From Posidonia oceanica (taxonomy: Eukaryota; Streptophyta; Magnoliopsida; Alismatales; Posidoniaceae), in NCBI GenBank assembly GCA_037176725.1, contig JAZBRS010000060.1:55704001-55768000 (forward strand): DNA of 64,000 nucleotides, read 5' to 3'. This document shows, piece by piece, positions 35,143-46,392 of this stretch. The notes under the pieces were generated by a model. It saw nothing but the letters and a program-made list of their open reading frames with translations, did no database searches and was not told where the DNA came from. The translations under genes were made by a program, and so were the position numbers. Numbering within the stretch: position 1 is the stretch's first letter; the number at the start of each line of letters is the position of its first letter.

Positions 35143-35684
35143 AGGAATGGGTTTTGCGAGAGCAAATCATCTCATGATACTAGGAATACCATGGGGGAAA
35201 GAGAGGGAGAATGATACCAAGGGGCGATCAAAAGATGCCCCTGGTATCAGGATGATACCAGGGATTGGCCAACTCGTCCTTGGCATCGAAAGCAGAGGAT
35301 GAAGACAAAACTGTCGTGTTTGCTAGACGAGTAGTTTGGGGTACCAGCCCAAAGATGATGACAGGTTGACGGACCTATCGCCGAGCAGTTGGGGGTGCCA
35401 GCCCGTAGATGATGATCCGGATGACAGTGCCCGGTAGCTTGTTTGCTCAGACGTCATGGGTTGGCGGTTGGGTTGACTGATGAGAACTTTTCCCACGGTG
35501 TTTGGCAGCAAGTCTGGCCAGGGGCCCTGCAGGTATGATCGATATGATGATGTATGCACTTGAAGCAGTTTTGAAATGCAAACAGGCGGCTCAGAACACC
35601 TTTGTATTGATTGAACTTGATTACATGCCTTTGACAGGCCAAAAGTTTACAGTAGAAAGATAAGCAGACAGCTACATGGACGCT
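35143..35684. other. Hypervariable spacer after the - strand extra ORF
   Basis: No gene. It holds a purine-rich run on the + strand (35193-35210), an inverted repeat (35213-35225 with 35237-35248; GATACCAAGGGGC and GCCCCTGGTATC), and two copies of a CAGCCCxxAGATGATGA block near 35350 and 35400. The last ~120 bp match the 3' flank of the inverted copy. Confidence 0.6.
35213..35248. repeat. Inverted repeat able to form a hairpin
   Basis: GATACCAAGGGGC pairs with GCCCCTGGTATC with one unpaired base and an 11-nt loop. It directly follows the purine-rich run ending at 35210. A third GATACC follows at 35253. The role is unknown. Confidence 0.7.
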
Positions 35685-36887
35685 CTAGTCGGTCCTGGCT
35701 TTCTTCACCTTTCTGGAGTCAGGGAACTGAGGGACGCTAGGAGGTATCTCACTGATGGGCCAGAAAGCTTGTACCTCCAACAGATATTCGGGAGTGCACC
35801 CTGAGCCTTTTGTAGATGCCAGGTCAGTGGACCGCACTCCATGCTGCATGAGATCAGCCAGTTTTGCAGTAGTAGATGCTGTCCCGTAAGGATATGCTTG
35901 AAGTAGCTTCGGGGCTGTGCTGTCTATGAAGGCGCACTGCTGGAGTCCGAACTGCTGCATGACCTGGATGGGGTGGTACTCCACGCCTCCAGTGAATCCA
36001 GGCAGCACCACAAGTCGTGCGTCGCGGGCATTGAAGAAGATAGTGAAGGGCACAGCCGCAGACGGGATGATGTGCTAGGTGACGGTGTCGTCCGTCAGCT
36101 CAGATAACTTCTTGTATTCCTCGGGGACCTTCTGGATGGTCTTGGCATGACCGCTATTGCAGTATGTCTCAATAATGTGGCCTCGGGGGCGCAGCAAGTC
36201 CAGTTCAAGATGTGCAGCCAGCCAGATCTGTACTAGCACTCTGCAGCCGTGGAAGTGGCGGCAGCGGTGGGAGATGCGGTCCAGTCCGTAGTAAGTTTCA
36301 GCCAAGACAATTGGTGCCAAGTCGATCTGCCTAGTCACCACAGCAAGTGTGATTTCAGCAATTTCTATCGCGATTGTCATCCGGCCATGAGTGAAGATCA
36401 GCTCTCCCAGAAATCGGGTGACAAATCCCCAAAGCCACAAATCATCTCCGAGTTCGGCACGCTTGTCTATGATTTCATCGAAGTAGTGCAAGCACAGCAT
36501 GGGCACGGGGCCGCTGGTGCAGATTAGTCTTTGTTGGCACCTGTCAGTAGATAGTCCAGATAGCTTGCAGAGGACCGCTATGTATTTGTCACGCCTCATG
36601 AAAATGGGCGGTTCCATCAGTCGGGAGAAGCCACAGATGCAGCGCACCTCTTCCAAAGTAGGTGTCAGTTCTGTTCTTCCAAAGTGGAAGACATGGTACG
36701 CCGGCTTCCAAAATCTTGCGGTGGCGCAGAGGAGATGGCAGCTCACTTCGACATCGGCCGCTTTCAATAGCTTTGTAGGTATGCCCTAGAGGTGCAGCTT
36801 CTCACAGTCTTCTTGAGTAAGCTTGCCAATCCAGCCCCACAGGGCTTCAGAACAGTGCACTGGGGTTTCAAGAGTTGGATATCCCAT
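35685..36887 (-). pseudogene. Extra ORF after integrase: PMD/DUF7745-like protein, two stops
   Basis: The frame from ATG at 36887 runs ~400 codons to the stop at 35685-35687, interrupted by TAG at 36786-36788 and TAG at 36075-36077. The N-terminal part has ARFWKPAYHVFHFGRTEL followed by TPTLEEVRCICGF, the pattern of the aminotransferase-like plant mobile domain found in plant transposon- and retroelement-associated proteins. The middle (LWLWGFVTRFLGELIF, VLAETYYGLDRISHRCRHFHGC) and end (LVVLPGFTGGVEYHP) resemble DUF7745-type proteins. It lies ~1.5 kb downstream of integrase in the same orientation. Extra ORFs, some with plant mobile domains, are known in Tat/Ogre elements. The function is unknown. 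One of its stops replaces a Trp kept in the inverted copy. Confidence 0.75.
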
Positions 36888-38380
36888 GGCGCAGGCTACA
36901 GGGGGACAGGTAGATACTGCAGAGCTTGAAAGTACCTGTTATCAATATTGCAGACAGTCAGATCACACAGGTGTATAATCTTTTGTAGAAAGCAGAATCT
37001 GAGACTGATAAAGCAGTTCAAATATGTATTCAGTAGTTAATAACAGAACAGAGCAGTCAAGCAATCATAAGCAGGAAAGATCTGTAGCAGTCTTGTTAAC
37101 GCGGGGGTGAGGACTGGCAGGAGATCCAGACCAGCGCAGCTCGAGCGACGTCAACGCGTGCTTGGCAAGAAGTACTGTCTCAGGGTCGAAGCAGGTTGCA
37201 GAGCGGGACGATTGATAGGAGAAGGAAGGAATGATTGAAGATGCATGTATGCATGATGCAGGTTGGTATGCTTAAGAGATGATTAGTATGCTTTTGTGCC
37301 CTCAGCATACGGAGCGCTTTGGTGCCTGCTGCAGAGGAAAGGAGTGATCCCTGACTCACTGGGCCCTACTCGGACTCTTAGCTTGCTGGTGGCACTCCGG
37401 AACGGGTGTTGGCAGTATACAGGTGGTGGTGGTGTGAGGACAGGTTACCTGTCGAGCTCTCGGGACCCACACCTATTCTTTCTACTCTCTTTTTTTGATT
37501 TCTCCCTCATGGGTATGCAGTCTTTCTCTGCCCCTAGCCAGGAGATGGTAAGTGTTTGCTTTTGGAGGGAAGTGGTAGACCCTTTTAGGCTTACACCCTT
37601 GGGTTTCTTGTAAGGTACGGAGGGATGATGTTGCCTGTATTTTTGGGTTGAATCTTGCCCTTTTCTTTTCTTCCTTTTTTTTTTTCTTTTCTTTGCTTGC
37701 TTTTTCTCCCTTTTTTTTTGTTTTTGTTCTATCTCTTTTTTTTGCTTGTTTGATTTTCTTTTTTTCTCCTTTTTTTCAGGCTTTTGCTATCCCCATTTTG
37801 GTGGCAAAAGGAAGGGTGTTTGAGTTGTATTGGATGTGGGATTTGGGTAGAAGGAGCAGGGTTAGATTGCACACTCCTATCTCTAGGGCTGGCTTCTGTC
37901 TTCGTCTTCTGTTCCTTAGATGTGCCCAAGCCTAGATATCTATTCTTACTCTCTTTCTTCTCTTTTTTTTTTTTTTCACATCCTAGCATTTTTTCTCCCT
38001 CAAAGGTGTATGTCCTTACGAGTTTAGGCAGTTCGCCTGTCCTGTTTGGTGGTGGCTCTCTCACATGCTAAGGCGTCTAAGTAGTGCTGGGTGAGGCAGG
38101 GTGGACTCTTTCCAGAGCAGGCAAGCACTTCTGGTTTTCATCACCGGGCAGAAGATGCAATATGCGACTTGAGAGGATGATGATGATGGTTTGAAAAGGA
38201 TTGATGCATGCTTTGAGAGGACGACGATGATGATTTGAAAAGAGTTGATGCATGTGTAGGATAGAAGAAGTACGAGTGCATGTTCAAGAACAAAAGTAAG
38301 AAACAAGATAGTAGATGCAAGAAGGAAAGGAATGCAAGAAGTGAGGATGCAAGTGTGTAGGTGGGAGAAGAGTATCCGCA
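36888..38380 (-). other. Non-coding spacer between integrase and the extra ORF
   Basis: No recognisable protein. On the element strand it carries long purine-rich runs (37640-37790 and 37950-37990, seen as T/C runs on the + strand). A short duplicated block with GATGATGATTTGAAAAG lies near 38175-38245. It could hold promoter or processing signals for the extra ORF; nothing shows this directly. Confidence 0.5.
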
Positions 38381-39614
38381 ACGGGGCCGGCTTTGGCGAT
38401 TGATAGTACTTCTTGAGATAGCAGAGGTTGACGGGCTCAGACTGCTCGACCTGATCCATATCCTCAAGAGTTACGGCGCCGCCCGAGAAGACTTGCTTCA
38501 CCACAAAGGGGCCACGCCAGTTAGGTCGGAATTTCCCTCGACTGTCAGGCAGGTGAATGGCGCGCAGAACAAGGTCCCCTGTCTGGAAGCCTCTTGGCTG
38601 AACTTTCTTCAAGTAAGACCTGGCCATTCTCTTTTGATAGCAGTGAGCATTATGCATTGCTTGCAGCCTGTGCTCATCAATCAAGTTCAGTTGGACGCAG
38701 CGGTCTTCGACCCATTCTGCTTCATCCAACTCAGCTTCGCGTAGGATCCGTAGTGAGGGGATCTCTACCTCAACGGGCAGCACCGCCTCCATGCCGTACA
38801 CCAGAGAGTACGGGGTGGCGCCTGTTGAAGTGTGGATAAATGTCCTATACGCCCAGAGTGCGTAAGGAAGCTTGTCGTGCCAGTCCTTATGAGTTTCCGC
38901 CATTTTCTTCAGGATCTTTACCAGATTTTTGTTGGCGGACTCCACCGCACCGTTCATCTGTGGCCGGTAAGGCGAGGATCTGTGATGCTTGATGCTGAAG
39001 CTCTGCAGATAGTCTTCGATCCTCTTAGCAATGAAGTTTGTGCCATTGTCTGATATAACTGCATGCGGGACCCCATACCGGGCTATGATATTGTTTCTGA
39101 TGAACTTTCTCGTAGCCACGGCAGTCACCGACTTCTAGGAGGTCGTTTCCACCCATTTAGTGAAGTAATCAATCGCTACCAGAATGTAATGGTGACCATT
39201 AGAAGCTGGAGGGTGGATGGCGCCAATGACATCAATCCCCCAGGTGGAGAAGGGCCATGGCGACGACATGCTGTGCAGCTCTTGAGGGGGTGCCCGAATA
39301 AAGTTACCGTGCACTTGGCAGTTATGGCATCTGCGCACGAATCGGCAGCAGTCAGCCTCCATAGTCAGCCAGTAGTATCCTTGCAGCATTATCTTCTTGG
39401 CCAGGAGGACGCCATTCATGTGCGGGCCGTAGGTCCCTGCATGAACTTGAAGCATCAGCGCATCAGCCTCTGATTTTTTTAGGCAGCGTAGGAGCATTTG
39501 ATTGTATGATCTTCTGTACAACTGTCCTGCCTCCAATACATACTTTGACGCCAGATGCGTCAAAGTTCTCTTGTCCACTGGTGAAGTACCGGGTGGAAAG
39601 CTGCCAGACTCCAA
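38381..39614 (-). pseudogene. Ogre integrase with one internal stop
   Basis: The N-terminal frame (39614-39135, 159 aa) has the zinc-binding His58 and His65, Cys96 and Cys99, then the first catalytic Asp128 in GIDVIGAI. A TAG at 39135-39137 interrupts it. The same frame resumes at 39128 with SDNGTNF (second Asp) and NGAVES (Glu), 35 residues apart as in the classical D,D(35)E arrangement. The C-terminal part includes VYGMEAVLPVEVEIPS and a WRGPFVVKQVFSGGAV block. There is no chromodomain, in line with Tat/Ogre. Apart from the stop, all catalytic residues are present. Coding similarity fades after about 38381. Confidence 0.9.
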
Positions 39615-39641
39615 GAAAGCTTTGATGTCTTTGTACTAGGG

Positions 39642-40166
39642 CTACTCCTCTGCTGTTGGATCTGCCTCCTCGATGCTCATACAGTGTGCAGGCTGCTCAA
39701 TGCGAGTAACAGATACATCCACTGTGCTGTCTTCAGGTATACTGAGCCAGGACGCCAAGGTAGCTAGCGCATCTGCATATGCGTTCCTTGCTCGGTTCAT
39801 GTATACGAAGCGGATGCTTGCAAATTGTTCTATCAGCTTCAGCAGATGCTCATGATATGGCAGTAGCTTTGGATCTTTCGTTTTCCACTCGCCATTGACT
39901 TGAGAAATCACCAGCATAGCATCGCCGTGCACTAGCAGCTTCTGTACCTCATGTTCGAGGGCGACATTCAGTCCTAGGATGCATGCCTCGTACTCTGCTT
40001 CGTTGTTGGTGCACTTGAAGGTCAGCTTCCTGGAGAAGGGAATCATCTGTCCCTGAGGTGTTGTCAGCACTGCGCCTACGCCTCGGCCTCTTTTGTTTAC
40101 GGCACCATCGAAGTATAGCTGCCATTGCTCCTGATCTTCAGGATCTTTGTCCTCAGAGTCCTTCAT
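39642..40166 (-). pseudogene. Archaeal-type RNase H (aRNH) of the Ogre element
   Basis: This 174-codon segment contains all four expected acidic residues: Asp20 (LYFDGA), Glu56 (TNNEAEYEA), Asp82 (VHGDAM) and Asp132 (NAYADALA). A second, archaeal-type RNase H between RNase H and integrase is a hallmark of the Tat clade including Ogre, where it is thought to take over RNA removal. The segment itself is intact, but it is cut off by a stop at 39642-39644 and upstream by a frameshift near 40340, so I class it as part of a broken polyprotein. Confidence 0.88.
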
Positions 40167-40169
40167 TGC

Positions 40170-40666
40170 AAATACAATGTCTTCATCTAGAAACTACGTC
40201 TGGAGTGGTTGATATTCAGGCAGCGGGAGATCAGCAAGATGGTCCGCCATAGCTTGACCCTTCATGGATTTTTGCGTGACAAAGGTGATGTCGTATTGAG
40301 ACAGCAGCATCTGCCACTTAGCACATCTGCCTACCATGGCCAGCTTTGGAAGAGGAACTTGATTGGATCATGCTGGCATAAGAGTTGGACTGGGTATGCC
40401 ATCATGTAATGCCTCAATTTCTGTGCAGCCCAGACGAGGGACAAGCAGGTCTTCTCTATTGTACTGTACCTGGCTTCGCATTCATTGAACTTCTTGCTCA
40501 GGTAGTAGATGGCGCACTCCTTTCGACCAGATTCGTCATGTTGGCCCAAGACGGCACCCATGGAATGCTGCGTGGTAGAAAGATAGAGAAGCAAGGGTCT
40601 CCCTGGAGTGGGGGGAACCAAGACAGGAGGCTTAATCAGCAGCTGCTTGATCTTGACAAATGCAGC
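40170..40666 (-). pseudogene. Ty3-type RNase H of the Ogre element, catalytic Asp lost
   Basis: The frame shows LLLYLSTTQHSMGAVLGQHD, AIYYLSKKFNECEARYS and EKTCLSLVWAAQKLRHYM, the typical order of a Ty3 RNase H. The position where active enzymes carry Asp in the first strand (YLxxxD) is Gln here. This fits the known degeneration of the original RNase H in Tat elements that carry an archaeal-type one. A frameshift near 40340 moves the end (KWQMLLSQYDITFVTQK) into another frame, followed by a TAG near 40196. Confidence 0.82.
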
Positions 40667-41473
40667 CTAACACTCCTCGCTCCAATGAATCTGCGCATTC
40701 TTCTTCAGGTGCTTGAATATAGGTTCACAGATGGGCGTAAGCTGTGCAATGAAGCGACTGATGTATTGTAAACGCCCAAGCAGACCTCTGACCTCCTTTT
40801 CAGTCCGAGGGGGTGGCATATCCACGATGGCTTTTGCCTTCATCGGGTCCACTTCAATCCCCCTTTGGCTAACAATGTAGCCCAGCAGTTTGCCAGATGA
40901 CACCCCGAATACACACTTTTTGGTGTTTAGGCGCAGCTTGTACTTCCGTAGACGGGTAAAGAGCTTCTTTAGATAGGCAAGATGATCTTCAGGCTCGTTT
41001 GTTTTAGCAATCATGTCGTCTACAAAGACCTCCACTTCTTGGTGCATGAGGTCGTGGAACAGCGCAGTCATGGCCCTCTGATAGGTTGCGCCAGCATTCT
41101 TCAGTCCGAACGGCATGACTTGGTAGCAGAAGACTCCCCAAGGGGTGATGAATGAAGTCTTTTCCATGTCTTCTTCTGCCATTTTGATCTGATTGTATCC
41201 AGAAAAGCCGTCCATGAAAGAGAGCATCTTGTCGCTCGCTGTATTGTTGACTAGGACGTCAATGTGAGGCAATGGAAAGTCGTCCTTCGGACTCGCCTTG
41301 TTCAGGTCCCTATAGTCGATGCAGATCCGGATGCGGCCATCTTTCTTGGGCACAGGTACACTATTTGCCAGCCATTCAGGATAAAGGACGACCTTGAGGA
41401 AATTGACTCTGTGCTGTTTCATGATCTCTTCTTTGATCATAAGCAGCCACTGCAGTCGCCATCTTCTCAGCTT
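40667..41473 (-). pseudogene. Ogre reverse transcriptase, flanked by stops
   Basis: The RT core contains VPKKDGRIRICIDYRDLNKA, FMDGFSGYNQI (first catalytic Asp), MPFGLKNAGATYQRAM and FVDDMIAK (the catalytic Asp pair, residues 141-142 counting from the Met at 41440). It is open for 257 codons after that Met but is bounded by TAG at 41474-41476 and TAG at 40667-40669. The second copy keeps Gln at the first of these. RT would copy element RNA into DNA in virus-like particles. Confidence 0.9.
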
Positions 41474-43468
41474 CTACTTTACTGGCTTGGCATCTGGGTC
41501 TAGGGATATATTGTGCACCACTATCTCTATGTTAAGGCCAACCATATCTTCATAACTCCAGGCGAAGACATCCGCATATTCTTTTAGGAATGCGATGAAC
41601 TCTGCTCGAGCCTGGGGGGACAGCTGGGCGCTGATGCGAACTTCTCTGACTTCCTCAGCTGTGTCGATATTGACAACCTCTGTTTCTTCTTCAACATGGA
41701 GGTTGGGGCCTTCTGGGTCGTCGTCGTAGGGCCGGAACTCGGGCAATGGCTCGTCAGTCTCATCCATGCCCGTATCATCCTCCTCTCCATAATCAATAAG
41801 TTTCGAGAGGATCTCTTTCTCAGAAGAAGGATTTGTGATGTCAAAAGAGTGTATATGTTCCGCTGCTTGGCCCTGGTGACGCTTCAGGATGGTCATGCTT
41901 ACTCGAGTATTCTTGTAACCTCGGTGCGCGACCTCCGTCCTAGCGACTTCTTCTGTATGCTCTGGCCTGACTGATTCTACTAAAAGCTCTGCTGATACTG
42001 CTGAGGGCCTTGCTGATTCTGCCACTGATACTGCTGATGGCCCTGCTACTGAGTCTGCTGACAACTCTATTCCTGATTTTGCTTTCTGCTCTGTTACTGC
42101 TGCTTCTCGGACTACTAGTGTTTCCTCCCCTGAGTCTTCTGATGTGCTTGTGGAGGGTGTGCCGGACTGGCGGTTGATCTGGGTACTGCCGCTTCCTACA
42201 CTGCTCAAGTGAGGCATGTGCTGCACAAACCACCTAGACCCGCCTTCTGGTTGGAAGGTAATGAGCTCATCTGGTCTAGGGGAGTCCGGTATTGCCAAGT
42301 CTTCTTCTAGGACCATGATAGAGGCATGGTCTTCTCGCAGAGGAGGGTCCGTAGCCACGGCTTTTCCTTTCCTTTCTGTGGCTTGGTGCTCTGCCAGGTC
42401 TTCTGCTATCGACTTGAGCTGTTATTGATAAAGTAGCTCTAAGTCGGACATCCATGAATCGACCTGGGCTTCTATCGCCACTCCTTCCTCCTCATTCAAG
42501 GGTGAGTCGACGTAGTAGGCCCGGGGGCCTGCGGCACTGGCCCGGCTGCAAGATGGATTGCTGCCCTTGGAATTTGCATGGTCTAGCTCATGGACACGCC
42601 TGATAGCGGCAGCTTCAGCATCGGAGATCCAAACAGACTGGTCAGCGGGGCCACAGACGGGTACGCTGCCAAGGTCACCACTACAGTTAGAGGGTAGGTA
42701 GAGGTGCTCTTCTGAGGCCTCAAGGGCCGGGAGACTATGATGCTCAACTGTTCCTCTACAACTGGTGGTGACGATGAGAGTGCGGCTTCTGACACCATGG
42801 GGTCCTGCCATGAAAGTTGCTGTTTTGCGGCAGGAGGATGCGAAGCGGACTGCGTCGGCTGTATTCCCGGTGATGCGGCTGCTGAAATGGGCCGAGTCGC
42901 GCTGCTGGCTGAATTGTCTGACTGTCTCTTCAGAGAGAGTGACAATGGTACTGATGCGACTGCAACTGCAGGTGGCCTGCCTGACTGTGCCAGAAGGAGT
43001 GTCTGACTTCTGGGCTGTTGCTGCTGCCTGTACTTGTAATGTAGATGAGGCTGCAGAAATGTTTGAGCTTGTCAATTCTGCCACAGAGCCAGCTGATTTG
43101 TCTGCTGCATCAGAAGGAAGAGCCGAATAAACTGACCCGGGCGCTTCAGTGCTGATCTGAGCCTTACTGCCTGTTGGGACTGCCTCTGTTGTGCCAAACT
43201 ACTCCTCATCTGAGTAGTAGTCCTCAACGCAGACCCAATCTTCTGTCGGCACCGCGACTTCATTATCAGTTGATCCCAGAACTCCTGCACTAGTGAAGTT
43301 AGTGAGGTCTCTGGGGATGGCAGGTTCCTGATTCTTCATCAGGAGGCAGTGATCTTTGCTGGGCTTGGGCACATAACCAAGGCCTTTAGATTTCCTTCGC
43401 TTCGCCGCTACGATCGGCTCTGCGATTCCCTGGCCGTGACGCCCGAGCGGTGTACCCTTTATGTAACC
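41474..43468 (-). pseudogene. Spacer of the polyprotein between protease and RT
   Basis: The same frame continues from protease to RT through Ser/Ala/Glu-rich, low-complexity sequence. The stretch nearest RT (TAEEVREVRISAQLSPQARAE, FLKEYADVFAWSYEDM) is conserved in plant gypsy pol just before RT. Stops lie near 43200, at 42422-42424 and at 41474-41476, each a point change relative to the other copy. In typical Ogre elements an intron lies between protease and RT. Here the frame could be read straight through if the stops are ignored, so I see no need for splicing. A CAG/GTGAGG sequence at 43471, where the protease frame stops in this copy, would nevertheless be a good splice donor. Confidence 0.7.
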
Positions 43469-46392
43469 TCACCTGTGACATACATTCTCGACCATTCGAA
43501 AGGGATTGTTGTGAACGGCCAAGGAGTTGGCGCGTTCAAGATCGGGAATGAAGTTAACTGGCTCGCACCGGTTAACACGATACAAGGCTTCGGAAGTCTC
43601 AGGGTCAAACGGCACAGCTTGTGAAGAGACGGGGGAGACTGCCTCGATCCGCTCCTTCTCAAAGTTCTCCGCCATGACGACAATAACATCATCGCCGCGA
43701 CGGTACTTTATCATTCGATGGAGGGTCGAGGGAAGGACCTGATGCTTGTGGAGCCAAGGGCACCCAAGCAGAAGATTGAAATTCGGATTTAAGTCGACGA
43801 CATAGAATTCTACATCGAAAACGATCGGGCCCATGACAAGAGGAATAATCAGGATCCCCAGAGCGTCATGGTGGGTGTTGTCAAAAGCTGTCATTCCCTT
43901 CACGGCTGGCGTGATGTCCTTGGCTTTGAATCCGAGCTTAGTTGCAGTACGCAAGGGGCAGACGTTAAGGCCTGACCCGTTATCAACCAGTGTTAGGGGA
44001 ATGCGAAAGTTTTTCAACTGAACCGTGACGAACAGGGGTTGATTGTGATTAATCCCCGCTGGAGGCAGCTCATCGCTCGTAAAAGAGATGACTTGGGGCT
44101 CCGCAATCATCCCTACCATACTTTCCAAGGCTGAAGGCTCAATAGACTGGGACACACGGGCAGCCTGGAACGCGCGAAGAAAAGCCTCGCGGTGTTCGAC
44201 AGAGGTGTGGATTAGGACCCAAATGGAAATGTCGGCTTTGACCTTCTTAAGTTGGGAGGTTATGTCTGCTTTGGGTTGGTTCTTTTTGGCAACAGGAGGG
44301 GTTGTTTTGGCAAGCTCTAAAGGGGTAGTGGCAGGAGATTGGGTCGCTACAGGCTGGGCAGGGATTTGGCTTGCCATAGGTTGATTTGAGGTTGGGTCCA
44401 CTATGGGTTGGTTAGAGGGTGGGGGCATAGTAGGTTCGGGGTAATTCGACCTAATGGCTGGTGCTGGGGGTCTGTAGACCCTCCCCGATCGTGTTACTTC
44501 CGTGCACATTTCTGTGGCGTAGCTGTAAGGGACGCGATGGGTGTCCAGGGTTAAATCAATAACCACTGGTGCACGTGCTGCGAGCACAGGAGGAGTAACA
44601 GGGGGACCTACTAGGTATTGAGGTCTATGGTAAGGTTGTTGGGGTGGGAAGGCAGGGACTGGCTGAGGTCTGCCTAAAAGATGTAGGGGGGGTTCTAGCT
44701 GAGGCTGCCCTAAGAGGTGGACAGGGGATGTAGGCTGGGCTCTAGCTAGGAGGTGTACAGGGGGTTGAGCCTGAGGAAGCACAGCAGGAGGTGCGGAGGG
44801 GCGCTCTAGCCTGGCATGCGGTTGAATCATGTGAACTCCCGACTCGGAGCTGGCAACTGCCGCACGATAGAGATTGATGGGGAAAGGCTCATAAGGGTCT
44901 ACAACAGAGGTAGTAGGCCCAGAAGGAAAGACAGAATAGATGCCTGAGGTTCCTGCCCCTGTCGAATAAGTGTGCTCCGTTAGGGGTTGGTGGATGATGC
45001 CAGAAGGAGGGGGAATAGCTGAATGTGCAGATGCATGTGTGCGTGCCTGAGTGGATGCCTCGTGCATGTCAATCACAATCATTCCCGATTCGATTAAGTC
45101 CTGAAAAGCGTTTCGCAGGGAGTAGCAATTGTCCATCGAATGCCCGATGCTTCGATGGAAATTGCAGAAGAGGTTCGCCTTAAACCAATGCGGCAAAGGA
45201 TTTGGGGGCGGGCGAACCTCCGGGAACTTCAGGAGCGATGCAACCATCGGCAAGATGACCGTGAGCGGTTCCACCAGTGGGGCGAATTTCCACTTCTCAA
45301 TGGGTGGCCTTCTTTGCCTCTGGTATGAGCCTTGCTGAACTGATGCGGCAGGGTAGACCGGTCTAACGGTGGTTGTGATCTGTGGTGTGGGTGGATTCCT
45401 AGGTGCAGGAGCATACACCATCTGAGCTGGGACAGGCCGGGATGGCAAGTGAACAGGCACAGCAGGAGAGTCGACGAATGCAACAGCGGTTTTTGGCAAA
45501 TCCTTCTTCTTTGGTCGGTTGTTGCTGCTATTGCTGTTGTTGTTGGAGGCGCTGTTGTTGGAACTGTTACTGCTGATCGCGGCCTGCTTAGCGAACGCAG
45601 AGAGAGCCGGGAAGTTACCACTCCGCAAAGAACTCTTCACACGCGCTCCAGCTCGGATAAGTGCTGCAAAAGTAGTTACTGGCTGAATGCTATGCAGAGC
45701 TCCTAGAGATGGCTGCGCCCCTTTGATAACGATTTCGATAGACTCCTCGTCAGAGGGTCTATCTCGGAATTGTGAGGCTAGGGCGCACCAGCGACCGACG
45801 TACTCCCCGAACGACTCGCTGGAATTCTGTTTGATTGCGATCAAGTCCGCCTACTTTGGGACTAGATCGAGGTTGAAGGAGTACTGTTCCAGGAACGCCT
45901 GACTGAGGTCGTTCCAAGTCTTGATAGCTGACATATCAAGCGATGTGAACCACTTGAGTGCTGGCCCGGTCAAACTCTTCTGGAATAGGCGGATCAGTAA
46001 CCTCTCGTCAGCATGAAGCTGAGCGAGACCACCGCAATACGCCATCAGGTGTGCTACAGGGCAGCCCTACCATTGTATTTCTCGAAGTCCGGGATTTTGA
46101 ACTTCGGAGGGAGTATCGCCTCTGGAAAGCAGCAGAGGTCCCGAAATTGGTAGGTCTGGTGCTCAGTACCCTGCACTAGTCGTAGTGCCTTCTCCAAGAC
46201 GTCCATCCGGTTGTTGATGGGGTCTGGATTTGTTGTCATAAGAGAGGGATCGGCAGGGGTATTGAGCACATATGCCGAATGGATCGCACCTAAGTGCTCC
46301 TCCGGATCTACCATAGCGTCGCCTGGTGGAGCAACGGGATGGCCGGCGTATCCGTGCTGGAGAACTGTGTATGCAGGAATGAATGCGGGGTT
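43469..46392 (-). pseudogene. Ogre gag-protease, first internal region
   Basis: Gag begins at ATG 46314 (MVDPEEHLGAIHSA). It has the PPKFKIPDFEKYNG capsid entry motif, then a one-base deletion near 46060, and then the core LTGPALKWFTSLD and FLEQYSFNLD. A TAG lies near 45850. From 45844 the frame is open for 791 codons: the end of capsid, an Asn/Ser-rich linker (91-110), a CNFHRSIGHSMDNC zinc-binding motif (227-240), a Pro-rich region with repeated VHLLGQPQ-type units (363-393), and an aspartic protease with DNGS at 621-624. It ends at TGA 43469-43471, which is TGG in the other copy. Gag would form the particle and protease would process the polyprotein. Confidence 0.88.
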
